A stretch of 15,050 nt of DNA from Chloroflexota bacterium (GTDB lineage Bacteria > Chloroflexota > Anaerolineae > Aggregatilineales > UBA2796). The notes beneath the pieces were generated by a model. The model was not told where the DNA came from and did not search any database. It worked only from the letters and a program-made list of their open reading frames with translations. Where the stretch lies: NCBI GenBank assembly GCA_003695215.1, contig RFIM01000035.1, positions 1 through 15,050 on the forward strand. Reading direction: 5' to 3'. Within the stretch, counting starts at the first letter, position 1; each line of letters opens with the position of its first letter. Shown in pieces: positions 6,780 to 12,441 of this stretch. The position numbers and the translations under genes are program-made.

Positions 6780-7478
6780 TTAGAGCATCTGTGCCGCAAG
6801 GCTTTGCAGATTGCTGCGCACGCTGCCATCTACCACATTCTCGCCCGAGCGCAGCACTAGGCCGCCCAGAATGCTCGGATCGACGCGGAACGTGATGTGC
6901 TGTGCGCCCGTTTCCGCCTTGATCTTCTCTTGCTCGTCTTTCGTCAGCGGCAAGGCGCTGATCACCTCAACGTTGCCGCCCATGCCACGCGCCTCTGGCG
7001 GCATGTGAACCAGGAAGTCGTTCACAATCGCCTGCGCGCGCGCTTCGTCCAAGCTGCCGACTAGGCGCTCAGTGGCCGCGATAGCGATGCGCGCCACTTG
7101 ATCGCGCACGCCGCCCAGAATCTTATCGCGCTCAGCCAGCGCCTCTTCGCGCGCCTTAGCGCGGAGCGCCTCAGCCTCGCGCTTTGCCTCTTCGATCAAC
7201 GCACGAGTCTGTTCTTCGCTGCGCGCACGCGCCTCTTCGATCAGCTTGTTCGCCTCAATGCGGCGCTGTTCCATCAGCTTGTCCGCTTCGCGGCTGGCTT
7301 CTGCAAGGCGCTGCTCGGCCGCGCGCGCATCTTCCAGGCCTTTGGCAATGCGCTCGCGGCGCGTCTCCAGAGCCTTCACCAAGGGCTTCCAGACCAGCGC
7401 CCAGAGGATCAGCGCTAAGATGACGAAATTGACGATCTGCGCAAGCAGAAAACCGCCATTAATACCTAGACGTTCCAA
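6780..7478 (-). CDS. atpF: F0 subunit b fused to the delta C-terminal domain
   Basis: Subunit b forms the peripheral stalk that holds F1 still against the rotor. Residues 8-31 are the membrane helix after the typical MERLGINGGFLLAQ start, and residues 32-155 form the long charged dimerisation helix. Residues 168-232 are not b: VEVISALPLT, VDPSILGGLVLR and VVDGSVR match the C-terminal domain of subunit delta (OSCP), which binds b in two-subunit systems. The delta N-terminal six-helix domain, which normally grips the alpha subunits, is absent. The total of 232 residues compares with about 160 for b. The TTG start is supported by AGGAGG at 7485-7490, six bases upstream. It is the last gene of the F0 operon, 25 bases after atpE. 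Mycobacterial b-delta is a known comparable fusion, but it keeps the full delta. Confidence 0.93.
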   Translation of the reverse strand: MERLGINGGFLLAQIVNFVILALILWALVWKPLVKALETRRERIAKGLEDARAAEQRLAEASREADKLMEQRRIEANKLIEEARARSEEQTRALIEEAKREAEALRAKAREEALAERDKILGGVRDQVARIAIAATERLVGSLDEARAQAIVNDFLVHMPPEARGMGGNVEVISALPLTKDEQEKIKAETGAQHITFRVDPSILGGLVLRSGENVVDGSVRSNLQSLAAQML

Positions 7479-7503
7479 CGCAAACCTCCTCGCGCTGTGT
7501 GCT

Positions 7504-7728
7504 TTAGACGAACAGGGCGATGAGTGCTACCACGAGTGCGTAAATGGCGATCGCTTCAGTGAACACAATGCCCAGAATCATGTTCGTCTGAATCACGCCT
7601 ACGGCATCAGGATTGCGCCCGATGGCCTGCAGCGCGCCGTTCACCAGTAAGCCAACGCCAATGCCGGGCCCAAGCGCGCCCAACATCGCCAAACCCGCCG
7701 CCAGAAACTTCAAGCCTGCATCTGTCAT
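7504..7728 (-). CDS. atpE: ATP synthase F0 subunit c
   Basis: This is the 74-residue rotor-ring proteolipid, a hairpin of two membrane helices (about 5-35 and 47-73). The glycine-rich GPGIGVG lies in helix 1, the polar loop is RNPD (38-41, usually RQP), and the ion-carrying carboxylate is E58 in IVFTEAIAIY. The residues that mark sodium binding are missing: V25 stands where sodium-type rings have Gln, and AIA follows the Glu instead of Ser/Thr. The ring is thus predicted to carry protons. The ATG at 7728 is chosen over upstream in-frame codons because AAGGGG lies about eight bases before it and the protein then has normal length. It lies between atpB (79-base gap) and atpF (25-base gap). Confidence 0.96.
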   Translation of the reverse strand: MTDAGLKFLAAGLAMLGALGPGIGVGLLVNGALQAIGRNPDAVGVIQTNMILGIVFTEAIAIYALVVALIALFV

Positions 7729-7807
7729 CGTGAATTTCCCCTTCTGTATGCGTTTTGTGAATGCTCTTGCTTTACCTGAGATTGGCAAACCCTTGAGTGG
7801 GCATCAC

Positions 7808-9193
7808 TCAGTGATGCCCGCCCGCCTGATGCGCTTCGCCATGCGCATGCTCGTCATCGCCATGATGCACTACTGCCTGCGATGCGTAGATGATCGTCAA
7901 AATGGCGAACACATACGCCTGAATGCCGCCTACGAACAGCTCCAAGAAGTAGATCGGCAGCGGCAAGACGAAGGCGATCAGGAAACTGAAGACAACTAGC
8001 AGAATGCCTCCCGCAAAGACCGCGCCAAATAGACGGAAGGTCAGCGAGACAAGGCGCGAGAGCTCCGAGATGATCTCGATCAAGCCGACGATGAAGTCAA
8101 TGGCGCCTAGCGGCTTTTTACCGAGCTTGCCTAGCGCGGGCAGGTTGATGAACTTGAAGAAGTAGCTGCCGCCTAGGGCTTGCACGCCCCAGACCTGCAC
8201 CATGAGCACGACGATCAGCGCCAAGGCAATGGGCAGGTTCAGGTCAGTGGTCATGCCGCGGAAAAACGGCACCAGCGTGAAGCGATCAGGATCGGCCGCC
8301 TCGATCTTCTTCTTCGCCGCCTCGAGCTTCTCCTCTTCGGTCTCCAGCGCCGCTTTCTCTTCAGCCGTCAGCACTTTGAGCATCAGCTTGTTGTGATACT
8401 CCTTGCGCGCCTTCTCTTCTTTCTCGGCGTCCCACTTCTCGCCCTTCGCCTCGGCCTCAGCGCGTTTGGCGGCAATGGCGCGATCTTCCATCGCCTGGGC
8501 CAACGGCGCCTTGCCCCATGCGTACTTCTCTTCGCAATGGAGCGTGTTGGCGCGCACCACCTTCTGACCCGCGCGTTCGCTCAGGTTGAAGACGCCGTCG
8601 CCATCGTTATCGCCGTTGAAGAGTGTCAGGATGCCTGTTGGCTGCCCTTGCGCATTCAAACCGCTGACGCGATAGCTCAGCTGGCCAGGCGCCTCTGGAT
8701 CGGTATCAGGTGCGAAGACGTTGTACTCGGCGCAAACCGTCAAGCCGACTGACTCATAGCCTGGCACAAGCTTGATCCAGTTGCCGAGCAGCAAGAATAG
8801 GAAGATCGAAGCAGCTAGCGGAAAGACGGCGCGCGTCTTGTTGCCGAGCAGGTTATAGGCTTGGTTGTAGAGAAACTCGCCAAGCAATTCGATGAAGTTC
8901 GTCAAGCCGCGTGGCACGAAGCGATCGGGGCTAGCGCTGCGATAAGCGCGCCCGACCACCAGCGCGATCACGATCACCAAGACGTCCACCAACAGCAGCG
9001 ATGTCATCGTGTTGGTGAAGTCAAAGCCAGGCAGGACGTTGCCTACCAACACCTCTGCGGGCAGCGTGATGACGGGCAGCGCCACACCTGAGCCTACTGA
9101 AGGCAGGAAGGTGAAAGGCAGCCACACGCACACCAGTGCCACGAAACCAACCAGGGCAAGGAAGATGAAGAAGCCGCGCAATGATGCGCTCAT
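7808..9193 (-). CDS. atpB: ATP synthase F0 subunit a with a large extramembrane insert
   Basis: Subunit a holds the proton half-channels facing the c-ring. This protein has 461 residues against a usual 230-350. Family landmarks are FLFLLLGNWIKLVPG (131-145), TDLNLPIALAL (316-326), essential Arg R387 in TFRLFG, and E418 and Q425 in FLELFVGGIQAYVF. Between the first two, residues 150-312 form a hydrophilic insert. It has Cys154 and Cys220, an EF-hand-type loop D195-N-D-G-D-G-V-F-N-L-S-E206, and a Lys/Glu-rich helix (about 233-302). Two positions near the essential Arg differ from E. coli: A391 for Asn214 and G396 for Glu219. The tail (443-461) holds seven histidines. The ATG at 9193 is preceded by AAGGAGG. 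It is the second gene of the operon. Confidence 0.95.
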   Translation of the reverse strand: MSASLRGFFIFLALVGFVALVCVWLPFTFLPSVGSGVALPVITLPAEVLVGNVLPGFDFTNTMTSLLLVDVLVIVIALVVGRAYRSASPDRFVPRGLTNFIELLGEFLYNQAYNLLGNKTRAVFPLAASIFLFLLLGNWIKLVPGYESVGLTVCAEYNVFAPDTDPEAPGQLSYRVSGLNAQGQPTGILTLFNGDNDGDGVFNLSERAGQKVVRANTLHCEEKYAWGKAPLAQAMEDRAIAAKRAEAEAKGEKWDAEKEEKARKEYHNKLMLKVLTAEEKAALETEEEKLEAAKKKIEAADPDRFTLVPFFRGMTTDLNLPIALALIVVLMVQVWGVQALGGSYFFKFINLPALGKLGKKPLGAIDFIVGLIEIISELSRLVSLTFRLFGAVFAGGILLVVFSFLIAFVLPLPIYFLELFVGGIQAYVFAILTIIYASQAVVHHGDDEHAHGEAHQAGGHH

Positions 9194-9240
9194 AGCTTCC
9201 TCCTTACCATGCCTGCAGTGAACCACGATCTGCTATTCAA
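9190..9240 (-). CDS. Possible 16-codon leader ORF overlapping the atpB start
   Basis: A TTG at 9240 has AAGGAGG (9255-9249) eight bases upstream, an ideal Shine-Dalgarno arrangement. The frame reads MNSRSWFTAGMVRRKL and stops at TGA 9192-9190, which overlaps the atpB ATG as ATGA. The ORF also runs through the atpB ribosome binding site, so ribosomes translating it would open that region. No homologue is recognised. It could be a coupling leader for atpB or a chance ORF behind a leftover ribosome binding site. Confidence 0.35.
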   Translation of the reverse strand: MNSRSWFTAGMVRRKL

Positions 9241-9295
9241 AAATGCAACCTCCTTCAGCGCGAAACAGTCTGCTATGTGCGCCAGGCCGCTGTGC

Positions 9296-9577
9296 CTAGT
9301 TGGGCTCCTCAGGCGGTTCCTCTGCGCGCTTGCTTGTCGGCGCTGCCTGCGGAAAGGCCCTGGCAATCAAGCGCAAGGTGAGCCATACCGCTGAGAATAA
9401 ATTGATCGGTATGCCTGCTAGGACGCAAATGAGCGTCGCGATTCGGCGCTCATTGCCCAGCAACGAGTCGATCCACAGCCCAAGCAGAATGGAAGCAGCC
9501 GCTAGGATCGTGATATAACAGCCCATCGCGCCGGCGATACCAATGGCGATCTGCGGTGAATTGCGCGTTGGCGTCAT
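9296..9577 (-). CDS. AtpI/AtpZ-type F0 operon membrane protein
   Basis: This 93-residue protein has two hydrophobic helices (about 11-37 and 45-70). A short loop containing the family-like GLWIDSLLGNERR joins them, and LAGIPINLFSAVW follows. The C-terminal tail is hydrophilic and Pro/Glu-rich. The position ahead of atpB is classical for atpI, and the two-helix layout fits the AtpZ/AtpI family, whose members help assemble the c-ring or move magnesium or calcium in some bacteria. The ATG at 9577 has only a modest GGAT upstream. It is the first gene after the promoter at 9612-9640, and a 102-base gap holding a tiny ORF separates it from atpB. I leave the symbol blank because AtpI and AtpZ are not distinguishable here. 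Confidence 0.8.
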   Translation of the reverse strand: MTPTRNSPQIAIGIAGAMGCYITILAAASILLGLWIDSLLGNERRIATLICVLAGIPINLFSAVWLTLRLIARAFPQAAPTSKRAEEPPEEPN

Positions 9578-9611
9578 TCTGATCCGATCCTAATTTGCGT
9601 AATTTCTCACA

Positions 9612-9640
9612 AGCCTAGCTGAAGCAACGGCCTTTGTCAA
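9612..9640 (-). promoter_or_regulatory. Sigma-A-type promoter of the F0 operon
   Basis: On the minus strand a perfect TTGACA (9640-9635) is followed after exactly 17 bases by TAGGCT (9617-9612). Transcription would start near 9605, about 28 bases before the ATG at 9577. The same TAGGCT -10 at 17-base spacing occurs before the GNAT gene. Confidence 0.55.
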
Positions 9641-9663
9641 GGTGCGATGCGACCCTGCCACAC

Positions 9664-9691
9664 TTCAGACTGATTTCAGAGCTTTTCTGAA
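9664..9691. repeat. TTCAGA repeats upstream of the F0 promoter
   Basis: TTCAGA occurs at 9664-9669 and 9675-9680, eleven bases apart, and its inverse TCTGAA at 9686-9691. The group ends 24 bases upstream of the F0 operon -35 box, a place where an activator could bind on one face of the helix. No binding protein is recognised. Confidence 0.35.
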
Positions 9692-9731
9692 CGCTACCCA
9701 ACTGCCTGAATACAGTAGCATGAGTGTGCGC

Positions 9732-9753
9732 AAAACGCAAATTTAGATTTGCG
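9732..9753 (-). terminator. Terminator of the SH3b gene
   Basis: The arms CGCAAAT (9736-9742) and ATTTGCG (9747-9753) form a perfect 7-bp stem with a 4-base loop. On the minus strand TTTT follows at 9735-9732. It lies 13 bases past the SH3b stop and upstream of the F0 promoter, insulating the two units. Confidence 0.65.
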
Positions 9754-9765
9754 GTTGGTTTTGCC

Positions 9766-10524
9766 TCAGCGCCCACGCCGCAAGCTGCTGATAAGCAAGC
9801 CGCCCAAGCCGAGTGCGCCGAGCGCTAAGATCGGCATGATAGGCGGAATGCCGCCGCTGTTGATTGTGGCTGAAGGGCGAGCGGGCAAAGTTGCTTCGGC
9901 ATAAGGCGGTGGATAAGTGAAAGTTGGCAGTGGCGCGCCGACAGGCAGTTGCTCTGGCACAGCCGCCGCCAAAGTGAAGACACCTGTGGCTTGCGCTTGC
10001 AGCGCAGTCGCTGTTTGTGGCGCGCCAGGCGTGGCTGTCAGGTATTCAGCCGTTTGCTGCGCTGCAGCCGTCTGCAGATTCGGCGTCGGCACGGCATCTA
10101 GGTCGATAGGCGGCAAAGACTCAAAGTTGCCGCCCGTCAAATTGACCACCTCACGGTAGACCCACGCCAAGCCCGTCGGCGCGCGCTCGAATTGAATCTG
10201 AATCCACTCGCCATAACGACCGCGTGCCGCGTAGAACTGACCTGGCAGCGCCTTGGCCAAGATTTGCGCGTCCAGGCTAGGCGCCGTGCGAATGTTCGCC
10301 TCCAGGCGCGCTTCGACGCGGATCAGGCCCATGTTCACGGTCGGTGTGCGCGTCGGCGTGGCCGTTTCCACTACTTCAAGGCGCGGCGTGACAGTTGGAA
10401 TGAAGAGCGGCACAGGCGTCGGTGCGCTCTGTGCGTACAAGATCTGCTGCGCAGGCGCGCGCACGGCAATCAAGAAGGCAATCAGAGCGACGCCTGCTAA
10501 GGTACGCGACACAAAAGGCTTCAT
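9766..10524 (-). CDS. Secreted SH3b-domain surface protein
   Basis: This is a 252-residue exported protein. A signal sequence covers about residues 1-26 (Lys2, Arg7, then a hydrophobic core to AVRAPAQ). A Thr/Pro segment (35-64) leads to a bacterial SH3 domain at about 66-130, with ANIRTAPS, ILAKALPGQ, GEWIQI and GLAWV as the usual SH3b pattern. An Ala/Gln/Thr/Pro stretch (145-222) follows. The C-terminus is one hydrophobic helix (228-246) ending in RRGR, a stop-transfer or sorting-type tail. SH3b domains bind peptidoglycan or cell-surface polymers; the partner here is unknown. AAGGAG lies only three bases before the ATG, an unusually short spacing, so the start could differ slightly. It has its own TATAAT and terminator, so it is probably a single-gene unit. 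Confidence 0.82.
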   Translation of the reverse strand: MKPFVSRTLAGVALIAFLIAVRAPAQQILYAQSAPTPVPLFIPTVTPRLEVVETATPTRTPTVNMGLIRVEARLEANIRTAPSLDAQILAKALPGQFYAARGRYGEWIQIQFERAPTGLAWVYREVVNLTGGNFESLPPIDLDAVPTPNLQTAAAQQTAEYLTATPGAPQTATALQAQATGVFTLAAAVPEQLPVGAPLPTFTYPPPYAEATLPARPSATINSGGIPPIMPILALGALGLGGLLISSLRRGR

Positions 10525-10561
10525 CAGCTCCTTGATGATCTCGCCTGGTCTTGAAGCCAGT

Positions 10562-10567
10562 ATTATA
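10562..10567 (-). promoter_or_regulatory. TATAAT -10 box of the SH3b gene
   Basis: A perfect TATAAT on the minus strand lies 37 bases before the SH3b ATG, just past the end of the PHP gene. A consensus -35 is not visible at 16-18 bases, so the call rests on the -10 alone. Confidence 0.4.
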
Positions 10568-10581
10568 GCGCGTCGGCGGCG

Positions 10582-11409
10582 CTAGGCATGAAAAACGCGC
10601 GGCATAAGCGCAATTCTGCCGCGCTGGCGTCCTTCGAAGCACGCTAGCTCGATCACGCCAAGCATGTTCAACAAATCCTGGATGCGCTCACGTGCGTAGC
10701 CAACATCGCTGGGATGATGCGCATCAGAACCGAAGGTCAGTGGAATGCCGAGATCGCGTGCACGCCCGATCATGCGCGCCGTCGGGAAAGGCTCAGTGCC
10801 GAGCTTACGATAACCGCTCGTGTTGATCTCTACGCATACATCAGCTTGGCGGATAGCGCCGAGCGCGGCTTCTTGCAGCGGCTCAATAGCGCTCGGAATC
10901 GGCTTAGGTGCCAGAGCGACTATGGCCGTGCTGTGCGCGATGATATCGAACAAGCCGCACTGCGCCGATTTGCTCAGCAGGCGGTAATATTCGGCATAGG
11001 TCGGCAACGGATCGCTGACGCCTTGCCACATGGCCGTATCGTAGACGTTGCGCCCGTAGACATAGTGGACAGAGCCGATCAGATAATCGAACGGATACGG
11101 CGCCAGCAGCTCAGCGCACAGCGACTCGGCGCCTTCGATATAGTCCACTTCCAAGCCAAGGCGAACGGCGATGCGATCGGCGTATTTCTGCTTCAGGCGC
11201 AGCACTTCGTCAACGTAGGCAGGCAGCTCAGATTTGGCCATAGCAATTTTCGGCATAGGATCATCGCCATCTTGCCAGTAGATCGGCGCGTGGTCTGAGA
11301 TGCCGATCTGGCTCATGCCCAGGGCAAGCGCCTGCTTGATGTAATCCTCAATTTGCCCTTGTGCGTGCCCGCAGCGCCAGTGATGCGTGTGATAGTCAAC
11401 TGAGATCAT
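10582..11409 (-). CDS. PHP-domain phosphatase, histidinol-phosphatase-like
   Basis: This 275-residue PHP-fold metalloenzyme resembles the HisJ/HisK type of histidinol-phosphate phosphatase, which dephosphorylates histidinol phosphate in histidine synthesis. The metal ligands are visible in order: H7 and H9 in YHTHHWRCGHA (with H15), D39/H40 in ISDHAP, E87 in GLEVDY, H115 in GSVHYV, H159 in IIAHS, and D229/H231 in GSDAHHP. Length and motif order match the family. The ATG at 11409 with GGAG five bases upstream is preferred over in-frame codons back to 11502, which would overlap the thioredoxin gene. No other histidine gene is nearby, so the substrate could differ. It lies downstream of a terminator and has no clear promoter, so its expression may depend on read-through. 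Confidence 0.88.
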   Translation of the reverse strand: MISVDYHTHHWRCGHAQGQIEDYIKQALALGMSQIGISDHAPIYWQDGDDPMPKIAMAKSELPAYVDEVLRLKQKYADRIAVRLGLEVDYIEGAESLCAELLAPYPFDYLIGSVHYVYGRNVYDTAMWQGVSDPLPTYAEYYRLLSKSAQCGLFDIIAHSTAIVALAPKPIPSAIEPLQEAALGAIRQADVCVEINTSGYRKLGTEPFPTARMIGRARDLGIPLTFGSDAHHPSDVGYARERIQDLLNMLGVIELACFEGRQRGRIALMPRVFHA

Positions 11410-11435
11410 CGAGACTCCTCTCAAAAGGTCTGCAC

Positions 11436-11470
11436 AAAAAGCCCGCCTTGCGCAAAAGTGCAAGGCGAGC
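11436..11470 (-). terminator. Rho-independent terminator after the thioredoxin gene
   Basis: The stem on the minus strand is GCTCGCCTTGC (11470-11460) paired with GCAAGGCGGGC (11451-11441), 11 bp with one G-U pair and an 8-base loop. A run of five T follows at 11440-11436. This is the strongest terminator in the window. It lies 27 bases before the PHP start codon, so it may act as a partial terminator. Confidence 0.8.
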
Positions 11471-11498
11471 TGGAGCGAATCGCCCGCTGAGCGCTTGC

Positions 11499-12221
11499 TC
11501 AAGCGATCTTGAGTGCTACGAGTTGGTTCAGCGCATCGCGCAGGATATGCTCTGGCAGGGCGCCAGCTTGCTGCCCGACGATCTTACCGCCTTTGACAAA
11601 CATCAAGGTCGGGATGCTCATGATGTTGAAGGTCTGAGCCAAGATCGGATTCTCGTCCACGTTGACCTTCGCGATGCGCACTTTGCCCGCAAACTCGGCT
11701 GCCAACTTGTCCAGAATCGGCGCCACTTGACGGCACGGGCCGCACCAAGGCGCCCAGAAGTCCACCACAACTGGCAGCGGACTCTCAATGACTTCCTTGC
11801 GGAAAGTCTGGTCAGTCACCTTGATAGGCTTGGTATCCACGCGCGGCGGCGCGCTAGGCGGCACCACCGAAGGCATTTGCTGGGTCGGCACATAGGGCTT
11901 GAGCGCCTCGACAATGGCGCTGACGTCCGTGCCCCAGGGTCGGTTGCGGCGCACGATCACCTCGCCGTTGGCGATGCCCAACAGCAGCGGGTGCTTGCCG
12001 ACCTCAAAGCGCGATGCCAGCTCGGGCGCACGGCTCACATCGGCCTTCACCACCAGCATTGGCTCCTCACGAGCGACTCGGTCTAATTCGTTCTTCAGGT
12101 CGCTGCGCAGCGCCTCGCCATTCCACAACAACAGCAGAATCGGCAGCTCTGATTTGAGCATCTCATTGAACTCAGCGCTGCTAGCAACCAACAAAGGCGT
12201 ATCTGCTTTGACAATTGCCAT
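11499..12221 (-). CDS. Two-domain thioredoxin with an inactive N-terminal domain
   Basis: This 240-residue cytoplasmic protein has no signal peptide. Residues 131-237 are an ordinary thioredoxin with the active site W159-C160-G-P-C163, the VVVDFWAPWC strand, D189 and cis-Pro P204 in SIPT. They reduce protein disulfides using electrons from thioredoxin reductase. Residues 7-110 look like a second thioredoxin fold whose active site is lost: the stretch after ILLLLW reads NGEALRSDL, with no Cys. Later segments still follow the fold (LVVKADVSRAPELASRFEV, then KHPLLL at the cis-Pro position). A Pro-rich linker (111-130) joins them. The N-domain may serve binding or dimerisation. The ribosome binding site is weak. 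A promoter with an overlapping palindrome lies about 106 bases upstream, and a strong terminator follows. Confidence 0.93.
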   Translation of the reverse strand: MAIVKADTPLLVASSAEFNEMLKSELPILLLLWNGEALRSDLKNELDRVAREEPMLVVKADVSRAPELASRFEVGKHPLLLGIANGEVIVRRNRPWGTDVSAIVEALKPYVPTQQMPSVVPPSAPPRVDTKPIKVTDQTFRKEVIESPLPVVVDFWAPWCGPCRQVAPILDKLAAEFAGKVRIAKVNVDENPILAQTFNIMSIPTLMFVKGGKIVGQQAGALPEHILRDALNQLVALKIA

Positions 12222-12268
12222 CGCGATCTCTCTCCACGTCTTCAGAGTTTGATCTTCCCAAGTATCTT

Positions 12269-12302
12269 TGACGGCGCACTTGTGCTAGGCCTTACGCCGT
12301 CA
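12269..12302 (-). promoter_or_regulatory. Hairpin in the thioredoxin leader
   Basis: TGACGGCG (12269-12276) and CGCCGTCA (12295-12302) are perfect 8-base inverted arms around 18 bases. A smaller GCAC-TT-GTGC hairpin begins at 12276. The element lies in the predicted thioredoxin 5' leader. No T run follows, so it is not a terminator. It may affect RNA stability or translation. Confidence 0.4.
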
Positions 12303-12313
12303 CAGCGCATGTT

Positions 12314-12326
12314 TAGGAATTTCCTA
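12314..12326. promoter_or_regulatory. 13-bp palindrome at the predicted thioredoxin transcription start
   Basis: TAGGAATTTCCTA has perfect 6-base arms around a central T. With the -10 box at 12339-12334, transcription would start near 12327, so the palindrome covers about +2 to +14. That is a typical repressor position. The binding factor is unknown. Confidence 0.4.
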
Positions 12327-12333
12327 CAGATGC

Positions 12334-12361
12334 ATTCTAGCAAACTTTCAGGCGATCTCAT
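12334..12361 (-). promoter_or_regulatory. Thioredoxin promoter
   Basis: On the minus strand ATGAGA (12361-12356) and TAGAAT (12339-12334) are 16 bases apart. A TG one base before the -10 makes it an extended -10. The -35 matches four of six positions and the -10 five of six. It is back to back with the GNAT promoter. Confidence 0.5.
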
Positions 12362-12376
12362 AGAGCCAAAATAGGC

Positions 12377-12405
12377 TTGGCAAGGCGCGCAAGGCATGTT
12401 AGGCT
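12377..12405 (+). promoter_or_regulatory. Promoter of the GNAT-CPBP unit
   Basis: TTGGCA (12377-12382) and TAGGCT (12400-12405) are exactly 17 bases apart. Transcription would start near 12412, about 30 bases before the TTG start at 12442. Confidence 0.5.
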
Positions 12406-12441
12406 AGGAATCAGGCTCAACGCTGCGAAGGGAATCGCGCT

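Noticed and set aside
8180..8752. Open frame of 190 codons on the plus strand opposite the subunit a insert
   Set aside because: Antisense to the Lys/Glu-rich helix, hence Leu/Arg-rich; no ribosome binding site. The minus frame is continuous with conserved subunit a on both sides.
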